Shown: positions 1 to 11,161, counted from the first letter of the stretch. The stretch is DNA of 64,000 nt from Gracilaria gracilis (GCA_030374805.1 JARGSG010000088.1:1-64000), one strand, 5' to 3'. The notes: generated by a model not told the origin, from the sequence alone. Made by a program: numbers and translations.

Positions 1-334
1 GGCACTTTGGGTTGTAGAAGTGGGAGAAGAGTTGTTTTGCAGATTATGGAATGAGTACACATGGGGTACGTCTTCGAATCCTATAGTAGTCGACTAGAGC
101 TCAATTGATTTATGACTTATAGAACCGAAAGATGTACCGTAGTATGTGTAAAATCGAATTGTGTACATTTTATTAAGCTTTCTCTCTAACTCTCATGTTC
201 CACAGGGAGGACGAGAACTCCCCAAGTGAGTGGGTGTCGTCACTTTTATCGTCTAGTGAGGTGAAAAAAATGGGGATAGGATTCAGGGAGTGGGTTGACG
301 TTCAAGTACATAGAATAGAAGATACGGAGTACAT
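1..334. other. No gene seen at left edge
   Basis: I see no coding potential, RNA gene or repeat here. The stretch lies upstream of the purine-rich plus-strand ORFs assigned to the KDZ/Plavaka-like transposon, so it may be that element's 5' end or flanking DNA. No terminal inverted repeat matching the far side (around 7,170) could be recognised, so the left boundary may lie outside the window. Confidence 0.4.
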
Positions 335-843
335 GTGATATCATGTGAAAGTGTGAAAGTTTTTGGCAGTGAGGTTTCGTACAGGAAAGGAAATTTCCGT
401 CCCAATTTTCGGAAAGTGATTCCGAAAAGTACTAAAACGGTGCGATATTTCTACCACACGTCGAGTGGGGGTGTGCGTTTCACGGGGGACCTGCGATCAC
501 GTCGAGCGGCGAACACGTCTTGCGGCGAGCGGCGACAACATCTAGAGCACACCGCCGGGCGCATCGTCGTCGTCCGATTCCATATGGGGAAACGTAAAAC
601 GAGAAGTGCGAATGCGAATGCGAATGCGGAGGATGTAAGCGGGCGCGCGTCAAAGGGCGAACGCGTGCAGAGGTGGCAGGTCGGGGTCGCGAGGATGGCT
701 TGGGTAGTACTACCCGTGCGCCTCGAAGCGGCGATGTGGAAAATGGCGAGGGCGGTATTAGGCGTACTTCGCGCCCTTCTCGAAGTGGATAACGTGGGAA
801 AGGTTGGAAGAACACGGGGAGACGTGATCGAGGCCGACCTTTG

Positions 844-912
844 GAGCGAACCGAGCGAACCGAGCGAACCGAGCAAACCGAGCAAACGGAGCGAACCCAG
901 CGAACCGAGCGA
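844..912. repeat. 9-bp tandem repeat (CCGAGCGAA-like)
   Basis: About seven to eight imperfect copies of a 9-bp unit close to CCGAGCGAA, with variants such as CCGAGCAAA and CGGAGCGAA. The period is a multiple of three, so it reads as Glu-Arg-Thr repeats on the plus strand and Ser-Leu-Gly repeats on the minus strand. It produces several artificial overlapping ORFs, none of which needs to be a gene. Confidence 0.8.
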
Positions 913-1698
913 ATGGTAACTGCTTTGGTAACACGAGCTACTCCGCTTCCATATGAGATGGGAAATGGAGGAGAAGAAAGCAGGGGAGGGATGGTAGGAA
1001 GGCAGGAGGATGATGCGCGGGGCGGTAGGGATAGAGGTGGGCGGCGAAGGGGCGATGACTCCACGCAAGTTTTAGAAGAAGGCGAGTGTGGAGATGTCAT
1101 AGAGAAGGGGAGGGAGTGTCGCAGTGGGAGGGAGGGAAGGACGATAGCAAGAAGTACTAGTGGGATAGTTAGCCGTGGTATTCGAGGGAAGGAAGGAGAG
1201 AGAGTGGCTGGGGTTGGCGTTCGGGAGGGGAGGGGTCGCGAAAGAGAAGTAGGAGGAGGCGTTCAGGAGGCGAGAAACGAGGGCATGGAGGTTGTGGTTG
1301 ATGTTAGGGGGAATCGAATGGTGGGCAGAGAAAGAACTGGTGGACTGCGATATACTGCGATGCGGGAGGAAGAGGAAGTGGGGGGTATGAGGCATATGAG
1401 GGAGCATGGAAACGCAGAGGGCAGTGGGAGGCGAATTGGGCGTGGGAGGCGAATTGGGCGTGTGGGCGATGGAATGGGGAGCCACGCCAATGTGGAGAGG
1501 ATGGAATGGCTCCGAGACAATTTGCCCGGGAGAGTTGTAGGACGTAGCAGTGGTGGATCAGTCATTGAGAATGTGAGAGACAATATACCAGTGGATGGGA
1601 GGGTATTCGAAGGAGAAGATGTTGTTGTCGGAAACAGGCATAGAACTGGGGGAACTTGGTGGAAACCGCGGTACGAACGCCTGAAGGAATACGTGTGA
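913..1698 (+). CDS. Gly/Arg/Glu-rich ORF, possibly part of the KDZ element
   Basis: An open frame that begins at the first ATG after the 9-bp repeat and encodes a low-complexity Gly/Arg/Glu-rich protein with no recognised domain. The sequence is strongly purine-rich on this strand, and that alone can keep a frame open. It ends shortly before the better-looking 414-residue ORF at 1895. A GTGTGAG sequence just before its stop could be a splice donor joining the two, but I found no convincing acceptor. It could equally be a composition artefact. Confidence 0.15.
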   Translation: MVTALVTRATPLPYEMGNGGEESRGGMVGRQEDDARGGRDRGGRRRGDDSTQVLEEGECGDVIEKGRECRSGREGRTIARSTSGIVSRGIRGKEGERVAGVGVREGRGREREVGGGVQEARNEGMEVVVDVRGNRMVGRERTGGLRYTAMREEEEVGGMRHMREHGNAEGSGRRIGRGRRIGRVGDGMGSHANVERMEWLRDNLPGRVVGRSSGGSVIENVRDNIPVDGRVFEGEDVVVGNRHRTGGTWWKPRYERLKEYV

Positions 1699-1894
1699 GG
1701 CATAATGCCGTTCGGGATTGAGAGGACGATGTGCATGAAGCAGGAGTCGACGATTCTGGGGATCGTGGAGAGAGGAACGGAGCAAGGGAAATGAGAACTA
1801 CAGGAATATCAGAAGGAGATGAAGAGAACTTACGCGTGTTGCCAAGGTCTGCACTGGTTGAGAGGGTGAATTCGTTGAAAGGAAGCTGGGAAAT

Positions 1895-3139
1895 ATGAAG
1901 GAGGATCACTATACCATGATGGTGAGTTTGAAGCTCACGCAGAAAGAATTGGAACGGGTGAGGGAGGAGCTGAAGCAGCAAAATGTGTTGGTTGAAAGTT
2001 TAAGGGAGGCTGCGAAGGGTAGGAAGCGAAGGGGGTGTGGGAAGGAAGTGAAGAGGCGTCGAAAACATGAAATAGAGATGCCAGAATGTTTTTACGGATT
2101 TGCAAGGGCTGTATATGATAAGATTCTCCACTATGCGAAGTTGAAGGCGCTAGAACTCTGTTTTGACACGGAGAACGTTAGTAAGAGCTGGAAGACCAGG
2201 AGTGAGACGGTGGGAGAAAGTAAGGAGGGCAGCATATTTGTGGTTGGGGAGAAGGAGATGGTACCTCGGTGCCCGTATCAAGTGGCATATGAGATGAGGG
2301 CGTATACGCCATCAACGGAGGGAGGAAGTGATGTGCTGTTGAAGTATGTGGTGGAGACGGAAATAATGGGAGATACTTGGGAGACGATACGAGAAGCGGG
2401 AAGGAAACAGGAGTGTGTAAATAATGTGGGTGCGGACAAGTGTCTGATGCAGCGGATGAAGCAGACATTAAGCGATGTGATTAGGGTGCGGAAGTGGGCG
2501 GTTCGCGACAAGTTATTCTCCATCCTTGGATATGATTTGATTGCGAAACGTGCGAAACCTACTGAGGGGACTGAGCTAGAGGACGAGCTAAAGCAGCAGA
2601 TGGGGGAAGCGCGCGGGAAGCTGATGGGAAGGGAGGAGGGCGGGGGGAATGAGTTGTGTGCGTGGAGAACGAGCGGGTTCGAAGACCTTGCGTATTCCGG
2701 GTCTCGTGCGGTTGGGCCACCATGGGACGTTGATGGTGAAGATATGTACTTCAAGAATGGGATGGAGGTGGCAGTGTTGGAGGAGTATATGGGATACGCA
2801 GTGGAGAGGCAAAGTAACGGTGAGCGGCAGTACGTGGATGGGACCGTGATGCACCTTGCGAGACTTGACGCCTGGATTGCCTGTGTGGTGAAAACTATGA
2901 ACGAGGTTGTGGGACGTGGGGGGCAAAGACAGCTTTTGTTCTCTACTTTGTATGGGAATTATTTACCTGGGGCTGTGGAAGGAATACTGGGGGTAGCCTG
3001 GCAATCGCTACAGGAGGAGCATGGCCAGGAGTTTGAGAACGATGGGTTTGTGGATGGAGATCCGAGGTGTGTGTCGGAAACTCTGGGAGAACTGCGAAAG
3101 TTGGGCTGTGGGTACCATCGAGGGAGAAAATATGCCTAG
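1895..3139 (+). CDS. Unknown 414-aa protein, putative accessory ORF of KDZ/Plavaka-like transposon
   Basis: I do not recognise the family. The first 35 or so residues have the spacing of a coiled coil (LTQKELERVREELKQQN) and are followed by a strongly basic patch (GRKRRGCGKEVKRRRKHE) that could bind DNA or act as a nuclear signal. The rest is mixed and globular-looking, rich in Trp, Cys and Met, with no transmembrane segment. It starts at an ATG and has no frameshift or internal stop, unlike the transposase facing it tail to tail at 3475-6851. CACTA/KDZ-type elements often carry a second ORF, so by position this is probably the element's accessory protein. It could also be a host gene caught inside the element. 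A first exon upstream is possible. Confidence 0.45.
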   Translation: MKEDHYTMMVSLKLTQKELERVREELKQQNVLVESLREAAKGRKRRGCGKEVKRRRKHEIEMPECFYGFARAVYDKILHYAKLKALELCFDTENVSKSWKTRSETVGESKEGSIFVVGEKEMVPRCPYQVAYEMRAYTPSTEGGSDVLLKYVVETEIMGDTWETIREAGRKQECVNNVGADKCLMQRMKQTLSDVIRVRKWAVRDKLFSILGYDLIAKRAKPTEGTELEDELKQQMGEARGKLMGREEGGGNELCAWRTSGFEDLAYSGSRAVGPPWDVDGEDMYFKNGMEVAVLEEYMGYAVERQSNGERQYVDGTVMHLARLDAWIACVVKTMNEVVGRGGQRQLLFSTLYGNYLPGAVEGILGVAWQSLQEEHGQEFENDGFVDGDPRCVSETLGELRKLGCGYHRGRKYA

Positions 3140-3474
3140 CTGTAAAGGAGGACTATTTTATGGCAAAAATAACACGGAGACTAGGTGCAGTTCTTGATTG
3201 TTACAATAGCGGCCTGTCGACCGGAGAACGCGAGTTTCGGGCGGTTGGTGGCACACCGGGCGGAACGCAGGGAAGGGACAGGGGTTGATGGTAGGGAAGA
3301 GGCGGGCTACTAAGGGTTGAGTGAGGTGCAGTGGGGGGGGGAAAGGGGTGGAGGTATGTGTGGGATGGGGAAGAGATGCTTCTTCTTTCTCATGTCATGC
3401 GTATCTTCACTCCTTCCAATTGAAACGAAGGGGGTTTAAATTTTTATGAAGGTGAAGCTAACAGGGAATAGAGG
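3140..3474. other. Spacer between convergent KDZ ORFs
   Basis: Short G-rich spacer between the stop of the plus-strand accessory ORF and the last readable codon of the minus-strand transposase. Nothing recognisable apart from low-complexity purine runs. Confidence 0.4.
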
Positions 3475-6400
3475 CTACGTGTTGGTTGGTAAATAAGGCT
3501 TGGCGGTGGGGTCTCGATAGAACCGATTAAGATAGAATCGGTGAAAGCGCCAGTGTAGACGAGAAGTGAAGGGAGGAGCGGGGTAGTTCTGGCGGAGAAC
3601 ATGAACGAAGCCAGGGAGGGAGGAAGAGGGGATGAGTCCATGCCAAGGGGAAACGTTATCGGAAGTGGAGTGGGTAGAGATGGGAACTGGGTGGATTGTG
3701 TGGTTATGTTCTTCGACTGTTGCCCATCGGGGGCAAACGCAGTTGGGGGTGAGATCGACGTCGTCGCTGGGTGGGACGAGTTCCATGAACTGGAAGAAGG
3801 CGAACTCCTTGGGAGAAGAAGTTGAAGAAGGAAGGGCGAAACGAAGAAGGAAGATGAGCTTGCAGACCCAGACGATGGATTTGGAGGGGGGGAGGTGGAG
3901 CCGGCGACGAGAATGTGGGAGAACTTTGGGGACTTGGATGGACCGAAGGAGGGGGTGGCAAAAATTCGTTGGATGAGAGGGACTGGAGGATCCTGGGGCG
4001 CGAGCTCTTTCCGCTCTTCAATGTAGTTGTCGAGTGTTGGGATGTAACCGCCGACGACGTAAGCGGAGTTGACTATGGTGAGTCGAGCCCGACGGAGGGC
4101 GGGAGAGTTGTCAGTGAGTTGTAGGACTTCGAAAGAGAGGGTGATGAAGGATGGGAGGGCGTCTCTTCCGAATTGTGCAAGAATGGATAGGGTTTCGGGA
4201 CGGAAGAGGCCTTGAAGAGATTTATGAGGGAGTTGAAGATTGGATCGAGTGAATTTGTGGGCAGTGATTAGGTCAGCGAAGGAGATGTGTTTGCCATCAC
4301 GGACGAAACCGGGTTCTCGGGATTGGAGAGGGGAAGCGAGGCCAGGGGAGGAGGAGGTGATGGAAGGGTTTGTGGAGACGGGATTTCAGTCCTTGATGGC
4401 GTTGGAGCGGTGGATGGCACGAATGGTTTCTTGATGTGCGGTGGACCTGCGCTTTGAGGTTTTGGAGTAGTGGGACTTGAAGAGGGTGTGAGTGTGCTCG
4501 AATATGCCGGCATCATTGAAGTGGAGGCCTCCAAAGCGGCGAATGTCCTCGACAATGTGGTCGAGGAGGTGAAACTTGAGGGTTTTGGGGCTCGAAGTGT
4601 GGTGGGGGCCGAGGACGAGTACGGCTGTGCGCTTGAAGGAGCGGATTTGGTTGTGGAGGTCGGTGAGGCGGGCGTCGGTCCATTCGGTGAAGGTGTTGTA
4701 TCGCATGGAGGCGAGGAGGAGGTCTGAGTACTTGGAAAAGACGGAAGTGATGGGAGCTGAATCGACTTCGTCACAGCATCGATCGAAGAAGGCGCCGATG
4801 AAGGGGAAGCCCATGTCGAGTGCGCGGTAGTCTTTTGCTTCGAGCGTACCACGCAAGCCGTCGGTAGTGAAGAAACCGTTGAGAGTTTGACCGTTGTCGG
4901 AAGTGGAGAAGTCGATGTGGAGTCCATTTGCGGGGGAGTGCTTTTCGATGGCGGAGAGGATGGTGTTTGAATGTTTGAGGATGGAAGTGCGGACGGAGTT
5001 GAAGGGGCGACGGGACTTGGAGGAACGGAGGGTGGTGAAGAGTGCTTCTGAGCGGAGTCTCTCGATGGCGGCGAGCTTGATGAGCTTGGAGACGCCGAGG
5101 TGGAAGTTGTGGAGTGGCTCGAAGGTGAAGATGTTGTAAGGGGAGAGGAGTGGGGTGATGTTGAGAAGAGGGTATGATTCGAAGAGGGAAGAGTACTTTG
5201 CGAGAAAGAGGGAGTGGAGAGCTTCAAGGGCTTTTTTTGTGTTGCGATAGATTCTGGGCTTACGAGCAACGAGAGCGTCTTGTGATTGTTGGAGGAGAGT
5301 GGAGTGTGATTTGTGTGCGGCGAGGGTCTGGTGCTGAGTTTGGGGGGAAGGGGATTGAATGTGTAGGGGGAGGTCTGTGCGTGAGACGGTGCATGTATGA
5401 CAAAGGTGTTGGGGGCGCGTTCCGTGGGAGATGGCGAGGATGTGTTTTGCTTCGGGGATGTCGGCGCAGTAGCTGGCGATGATTGGGTGACAGTGGCGGA
5501 GAACGCCATGGGCGTCACGGAAAAGGAAGCCGTTGAGACCGGAGGAGAAGAGAGGGCCGAGGAGGTTGGAGATGGCGAGCTGAATGAGTTCCATTTTGGT
5601 GTGGCGGGGGATGTGAGAGGAGGTTGAGGGATGGAGTCGTGGTCTTGGGTTGAGAGGAAGGAGGTTGGCAAGTATCCGAGAAGGGTGAGGTGTTCGGTGA
5701 TGCACTTGCGACGGAAGGCATCGGAGAATTTGAGAAGGGTGATGTGAAGGGGGTAGGAGGTGATGGAAGAGGATTTGAGGGAGGTGGAGGACTTGTCGGA
5801 GTAGATTTGGACCAAGAAGATGAAGGAGTCGATATCGGAGGAGGTTGGGGTGTGCCAGATGCAGGAGTCGTTGGAGGAGTGCATGATTGCGGCTTTGAGG
5901 GCGGGGACTGCTTCTTCTCCGAGGGTGGAGGCCATGGGGTGGGCGAAAGCGGGAGAGCCGAAAGGTGTTGTGCAAGTGTGCGAGGGCGAGTTGTTGTTTG
6001 AGGACCTGGATGGGGTCCTTTCGGAAGATGGTGGTGGAGAAGAGCTGCTGTGGGTCGGAGAGGGTGGTGGGAGCGAAGCCGATGTTGCTGAATCGGTGTT
6101 GGAAGAGGTCTGTTTGAAGTTTGAGACACTGGGAGGCGGAGGAGATGGCGTTGTGGAAGGCGGATTGGGAGAAGGCTGGGTCGTGGAGGAGGGAGATGAA
6201 TTCGTCAGCCTTTCGGAGGCTGAGGGAGAAGGCGATGGGAGAAATGTAGAGTACCATGCGTTCGAGGTGGGGGTTGTTGAGAAGGGGGAAGGAAGGGAGA
6301 GGAGAGGGAGTAGGGGAGGGGGAGATGAAGCCAACGGGGGTGGTGGCGATGTGGTAGACGTCCTGGTTGTGGAAGGAGAGGGAGAGTTGCTGGTGGTGGT

Positions 6401-6851
6401 AGGAGTCGTCGTCTGCGATAGGGACGTTGTCGGAAGGGCGGTTTGTGGGAGGGGGATGTGTATGGAGGTGGGGGGTAGACTTGTGACGCTTCATGCGTTG
6501 GGGGAAGTGGGAGAGGCCTCCGCCTGGGGAGAGGAAACGCTTGTTTGGGTTGAGGCGATTGGGGCATCTCCTCTGGTGCTTTTGGATGGCAGGGATGGTG
6601 CGGGCGAAGAAGGAGCAGCCTTCAAAGCAGCAGTTGGGCATGGCGGGGAAGGTTGGCGGGGTGTTGGAGGAGGATTGCGGGTACGTAGTGGGGAGCGTAA
6701 TATGGCGCACGGACGGTGGGACAGAGTGGTGGGGATGATTGCACGTGATTTGAAGGCGTTTCATATATTTAGTAGACGAATGCCTGATGTGAAAGGTGTT
6801 CACTAGTGAACCGATCTCCTCAAACTGAAAAGGTATTCGATCTATTTGCAT
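3475..6851 (-). pseudogene. KDZ/Plavaka-like (CACTA-related) transposase, frameshifted
   Basis: DDE-type DNA transposase. A C2HC-like finger (CCFEGCSFF...HQRRC) lies near codon 75 from the first ATG. The DDE core follows: VQIYSDKSSTSL with LTLLGYLPTSF, then FLFRDAHGVLRHCHP, a Cys pair in HLCHTCTV, EPLHNFHLGVSKLI, DMGFPFIGAFFD and the late block KFHLLDHIVEDIRRFGGLHF. These match the Plavaka/KDZ order. The reading frame breaks near 5,962, returns near 5,605, meets an in-frame TGA at 4,386-4,388, continues in that frame to about 3,890 and shifts again, ending at 3,475. The two central shifts compensate each other. ATGs at 6,851, 6,764 and 6,641 are all possible starts. The copy as read cannot make a full protein. 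Family-level assignment is good, subfamily uncertain. Confidence 0.8.
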
Positions 6852-6984
6852 ACTCCTATTCCTATTCGATAAACAGCTATTTAAGTTTCTATCTAAGTGT
6901 CTATCTCGCTATTCGCCGCCGTATACATGAACGTAGGTGACACTAACACACTTACATTGTGCTGCGAAACTACCATAAACGAAA

Positions 6985-7172
6985 GAAGTATGCTAGTTTC
7001 CCTTCCATCCAAACTAGCAAAGATGGAAACAATTTGGAATAGTTCTTTCGAAAAAAACTAGCACAAGTGGAAAGGTGGAAATATTTTCGGAAATTAACAC
7101 TTCCAAATTTGGATAAATTCACCGGTTTTTCGTTCGTTTTAATTCGGTCATTTTTGACCGCCAAACTAGCAT
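6985..7172. repeat. Subterminal repeats of the KDZ-like element (TGCTAGTTT motif)
   Basis: The nonamer TGCTAGTTT or its complement AAACTAGCA occurs four times: near 6,990 in one orientation and near 7,012, 7,055 and 7,163 in the other. The surrounding DNA is AT-rich and non-coding, directly upstream of the transposase. Dense short repeats at an end are typical of transposase binding sites in CACTA/KDZ elements. I infer that the right end of the element is near 7,170. No partner end is visible. Confidence 0.45.
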
Positions 7173-7870
7173 TCCGATAACACCGACGTTTGCATTGATC
7201 TGCTGTTCCATTTGGTTTCGCTGTGCAGGTGATGCGTAGTCCTTATACAGAGTAACGCGAGTAGGATACTGCATGGCTTGTGGCGAAACTTACTTGACCA
7301 TGATATCTTCTGGAGAATCGACATTAGACATATCAGGAGAGTACGATGCGGGATACGAAGAAAGCATAGTGGTTTCAAATTCGTACGGATACTTTCTGAA
7401 ATGGTGCGTCGGGCTCCATTGCTGAGGTGGCGTAGCACGGCTGTAGGGAAGAGGGAAAAAATGATGAGTGGCAACGACAGCAGCGGCAGCGACAGCGGCA
7501 GCAGTAGCGGCACATAGAGTATGTGTGGGTTGATAATAGGGCGAATTGTACGATGCATAGGGGGAGTGAGGAGATGCAACTTCACCAGGAAGATTCGCTA
7601 TTCTCGGGTAGACGGTCGGTAATGGTGCAACGTGTTCATCATCCAGTGAGAGATGAGCCAGCTTCCATAACGGCCGGGAAGATTCCAAGACATGCGGCGT
7701 AGAACGATTTTGGCGGGAAGCAGTAGGACGCGTGGCAGACGTAGGAAGCGAACGAGAGTCGTGCGAGCGTGGTGGGGTGCAGGAGTGGAGGGGGCCTGAA
7801 TAGAAGTGAGCATGGGATGACGAAGGTCTGGTGGATGTGGAGGTGTAGCGGTTTGTTGAGAATTAGCAGA
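7166..7870 (-). CDS. Ser/Pro/Tyr/His-rich C-terminal exons of an unknown gene
   Basis: Two exons can be proposed. The larger one (about 7,870 down to 7,294) reads through a Ser/Thr/Pro/His-rich stretch and then SPHSPYASYNSPYYQP, an Ala run and Tyr/Pro/His-rich sequence. A perfect donor (GTAAGTTT) follows the codons for MV, and an acceptor (CTGCACAG) gives a 73-bp intron, 7,221-7,293. The last exon ends in a TAG at 7,166. No ATG is visible in frame, so the 5' part is missing or lies in another exon. The composition suggests a disordered regulatory protein, but no domain is recognised. The stop codon falls inside the AAACTAGCA repeat, so the transposon may have truncated the gene. Confidence 0.3.
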
Positions 7871-8013
7871 GAGCAGGAAGGATTGTGACGTGTGCGCGGG
7901 CGGACGAAGGTGCGTGCGTTGCGAAGTGCGGCGAGAGAGAGCGCGTCCCGCAAACACGCAGCTCGACTCCCGTGAACAGCTCCCTGGGAGCAGAACGCAA
8001 GCCAACCTACGCG

Positions 8014-8496
8014 TCATAAAAGCGAGTGAGAGCAGAAGGTTGACCAGCTGCGACCACAGGTCTCGAGGACGGCGGGAAAAGCGCAGGCGAAAAGCAGGCG
8101 CACGCCGTTGTCGAAACACAGTGCCATCGCGGCCAGCAGCACGGCGACGGGGTCGCCGTCGGTGCCCTCCAGAGTGCGCGCGTGGGCCAATGGCGTGCAT
8201 TTCAGCAGGCGCCCCACCAGCACGGCGGCAGTGTCCAGCGCACACACTGCCACCACGACGCCCAGCCGCGCCACTTGGCGCTTGTAGCTCGCGCGCCAGC
8301 AGCTTGGTCGACCAAAAGGCATCATGCACGGCGCCATGGCAGGGCCGCACGTGATGTGTGACTCCGCCAGGGCGTCGTGTCGTGCGATACCGCCATGGCG
8401 CCGCCGTCGCGCTCGTCTACCGAAGGTAGCAGCTGCGCTCGCAGCCGCGCGCGCAACCGTCCCATCCATGGCGGCGCTTCCGCGCATCGCCTCCAC
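8014..8496 (-). other. GC-rich possible membrane-protein fragment
   Basis: This GC-rich patch contrasts with its neighbours. In one minus frame it reads two hydrophobic segments (LGVVVAVCALDTAAVLVGRL and DPVAVLLAAMALCFDNG) of transmembrane length with a plausible loop between. The upstream part of the frame is Arg/Ala-rich and not convincing. Several other frames are also open because of the base composition. It may be a decayed exon of a polytopic membrane protein. No family is recognised. Confidence 0.2.
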
Positions 8497-8862
8497 GCCG
8501 GCCAGCAGTGGCAGCCCTGCCGCGCACCCCGCGCGCTTCGGGCGCCGCGCCGCTCACAAAGATGACTGCCACCCGCGCGTGGTAGTGCTTTCTGGCCATG
8601 TGCCGCTCGCCGTGCCCGTCCCCGGCCGCACAATCACCACCAACGTCAATGTCGCTGCGCTCCTCCCAGCCAGCAGCGCGCGCCGTGCCGCCCAGTTGCA
8701 CAAGCAATGAAACGTTTTGTTGAACTTTACTGATCACGTCACGTTTCCTTCTTCCCCATACGGTGCGCTTTCATCTACTATTCAAAGCACCGCTGCTCAC
8801 AGTTTCGAGAATGGAATATTGCACCTAACCGTGAGTCTGCTGGAACAGCAGCAGAACGTGCT

Positions 8863-9171
8863 TTGACAGGCACATCGTCATTGGCGGTAGTCATTGATTC
8901 CGTCGAGTTCTATGTCAGGGTTTTGACTACGGGACATTGGCCTACTTACTCTGAGGACACAATTGTACTTCCTGCTCAGCTTGAGTTATACGAACGACGC
9001 TTCAAGGGGTTTTATGATAAGAGAACATCACAGCGAGTACTCCGATGGGTGCATTCTCTAGGAAAGGGGTTCTTAGAAACAAGCTTGTTTACTAAAAAGC
9101 GTGTTTACCATCGAATTGAACTACATGTCTTGTATCTACGTCCGCGCTTCATGCTCGCAGTCAATCACTGA
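8863..9171 (+). pseudogene. Cullin-homology fragment
   Basis: About 80 codons carry the cullin signature order: a Val-Leu-Thr-Thr-Gly-x-Trp-Pro block (VRVLTTGHWPTYS), a Leu-Pro-x-x-Leu segment, FKGFYDKRTSQRVLRW and the Trp-x-x-x-Leu-Gly stretch WVHSLGKGFLET. In cullins this is the region just before the winged-helix part that binds RBX1. After this block the frame degrades, and the expected continuation is only faintly visible in the next frame from 9,101. There is no ATG, no N-terminal repeat region and no C-terminal neddylation site nearby. This is a gene fragment, not a working cullin, possibly carried or broken by the surrounding transposons. Confidence 0.55.
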
Positions 9172-10051
9172 TGGCAATGGACTCGCTCGAAAAATGTCAG
9201 TCTCTCTGAAGGTAAATGATTTGATGCCTGTTCTGTCACAGCCTTTGCTCTTTTCAAGCACAAATAAATCAACGTCTCTCTCTCTTGCTCTGTCCATGTT
9301 CGGAGGAGCACGATTTTGTGGTCTTCTCGGAGCTCGCTACCGTTAACATATTCATTCGAAGCACTACGTGCTTCATAGTTCTGCTCCTGCCCTGGGTTAG
9401 GATCGTTACAGCTAATTCTCTCTTACTTTGTTACGAGTCAGTCGCAGTTTGGAGCTGTGCATTACATACCTTGTTTGCTTCGTATCATCGCCCGTCAAGG
9501 AATCGAAGGTGATGAGAGTCTACAAGCGAAGGCTTGGCTTGTTCTTTGACGTGGCGTTAGATATGAGATTTGGGTTCATCGTGATATGGGTAAGCGCGGA
9601 TAGTGTATTGCGTAGCATGTCAGAATCCCTTGACGACGACGAGGGCTTTCGAAGTCGGTATTCTCTTGTGAGCCCTTGTGCCAAGTGTACCGTCGGTACG
9701 GTTGGTAGGGATATTGCTCACCCTCGAACATGAGAGAATGCATAGATGTCAAAGGCGCCTTTCAAAGCACGTTTGATGACTGCTGACGTGGGAGAGGGGG
9801 AAGTCTGCACCGCAGACTGCCGATTTCGCCGCACAGACACCTCACAACTTTGTGAAACGGTCCAACATACAGCTCTTCTAGTTCAATACCGGCCGCCGAA
9901 AACGATACTTCTCTATAATAAGACATAGAAGAACGCGAGTTTGTGAGTAGTTATCTTCGAACCGTATAGAGCAACTTAATAAACTGCTTTTGTCCGACTG
10001 ATATCCTCCAAAACCATCAGGCGGATCGAAACAGTAATCGTAGCCATTGTA
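9172..10051. other. Non-coding spacer
   Basis: Only short unconvincing ORFs. No domain, RNA gene or clear repeat is seen. It separates the cullin fragment from the Harbinger remnant and may contain the 3' flank of that element. Confidence 0.4.
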
Positions 10052-11161
10052 CTACCATGCCAACCATATCTAGAGCCAGGCTACAGCCTCATTCTCTAAC
10101 TCCGCCCCAGCGGACGCATTCAAGTGTGCCGCATTTCCAGAATTCATGAACAGATTCTCTAGTCGCATCGCTGTTTTAACGATAATCAGGGATGTCTGAA
10201 GGTTAAACTTCAGAGATCCTCAGAGTATTCTCCAGAGGTTCTTCAAGCGCCCAAATGCCTGTTCGACGTGAACCCTGTAGAAGGAGAGACAAAAGTTAAA
10301 GCCATCTTGGTATCGTTCCGACATCGAGCGTGGAATTGGGGTGATAAAAAATCTGGTACACTTATATGCTTCATCCCCAGCAACCCAAAACCCGCTCGGC
10401 AACCCTTCTTCTTGGAGAAATCTCCCAATATTCGAATGAGCTAACGCCACACTGTCTACCGTTGACCCCACGCAAACTGCGGACGACGCTATGAAGCGGT
10501 ACTTCCCATCCACTAGAGCCTGAACCGGCACTCCAAATCCCCCCTTCCTAGTATAGAACTGTTGGTTGCTAAGCTCTTTGGAGGGCTTCTGTAAGTAAAT
10601 TAAAGTGCCATCCAAGGCACCGACGCATTTAGGGAGCAAATTAAAACTTCTACGAGAGACCGCGAACTCTATCGCGCGTCTTTTGTATGCTGATATATTT
10701 GTCTTTGAAGGAAGTCATTGGAATCCCAGGAAAGATTCGCAAATGGTTAGAACCTCGTGAAATACGGAATAGCATGATGAGCGCCCTAACCCATAGGACA
10801 ACATGAGGTCCCAGTAACTGGCGCCTGCCATGAATCGTAGGAGTATTCTCAACATGGTTTCTGCTTTGATTGACGAGCCATGAACGTGTGCCTGCAGTTC
10901 TGCTTCGCCCTCCTCGTCATTAAACTGAGATATATATGGGCGAAGATTTGCCAGCAATAGATAGAAAGTTTTCCTTGATATACGGTAACAAGAGCGGAAA
11001 TCTTCGTCGGTGAGGCTTTCGTTCACCTGGGAAAACGAGCGCCGTACTCGTGTGATGCGTAATGACGGTTTGAGAGTTGTAGATAATATTGCAAGGAGTG
11101 CCCCTGTGATTGCTATTCTTCGGTTAGTACCCTTCCGCGTTCGCTTTTCTATATCTTTCAT
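10052..11161 (-). pseudogene. PIF/Harbinger transposase, interrupted by in-frame stops
   Basis: Reads as one continuous minus frame. The N-terminal helical domain (codons from 11,161 to 10,718) includes TDEDFRSCYRISRKTFYLLL. The DDE_Tnp_4 nuclease follows: first Asp in CVGALDGTLIYLQ, then FYTRKGGFGVPVQALVDG, second acidic block WVAGDEAYKC and Glu in HVEQAFGRLKNLWRIL. TGA codons at 10,715-10,717 and 10,220-10,222 interrupt it. Beyond the second, the frame still reads LKFN and IIVKTAMRLENLFM as in intact Harbingers, then meets TAG at 10,070 and 10,052. No frameshift is needed, so the copy has decayed by substitution. No second (Myb-like) Harbinger ORF or terminal repeat was recognised. Confidence 0.85.

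Noticed and set aside
335-1100. Several overlapping ORFs on both strands around the 9-bp repeat
   Set aside because: Produced by the tandem repeat and purine bias; no domain and no consistent frame.
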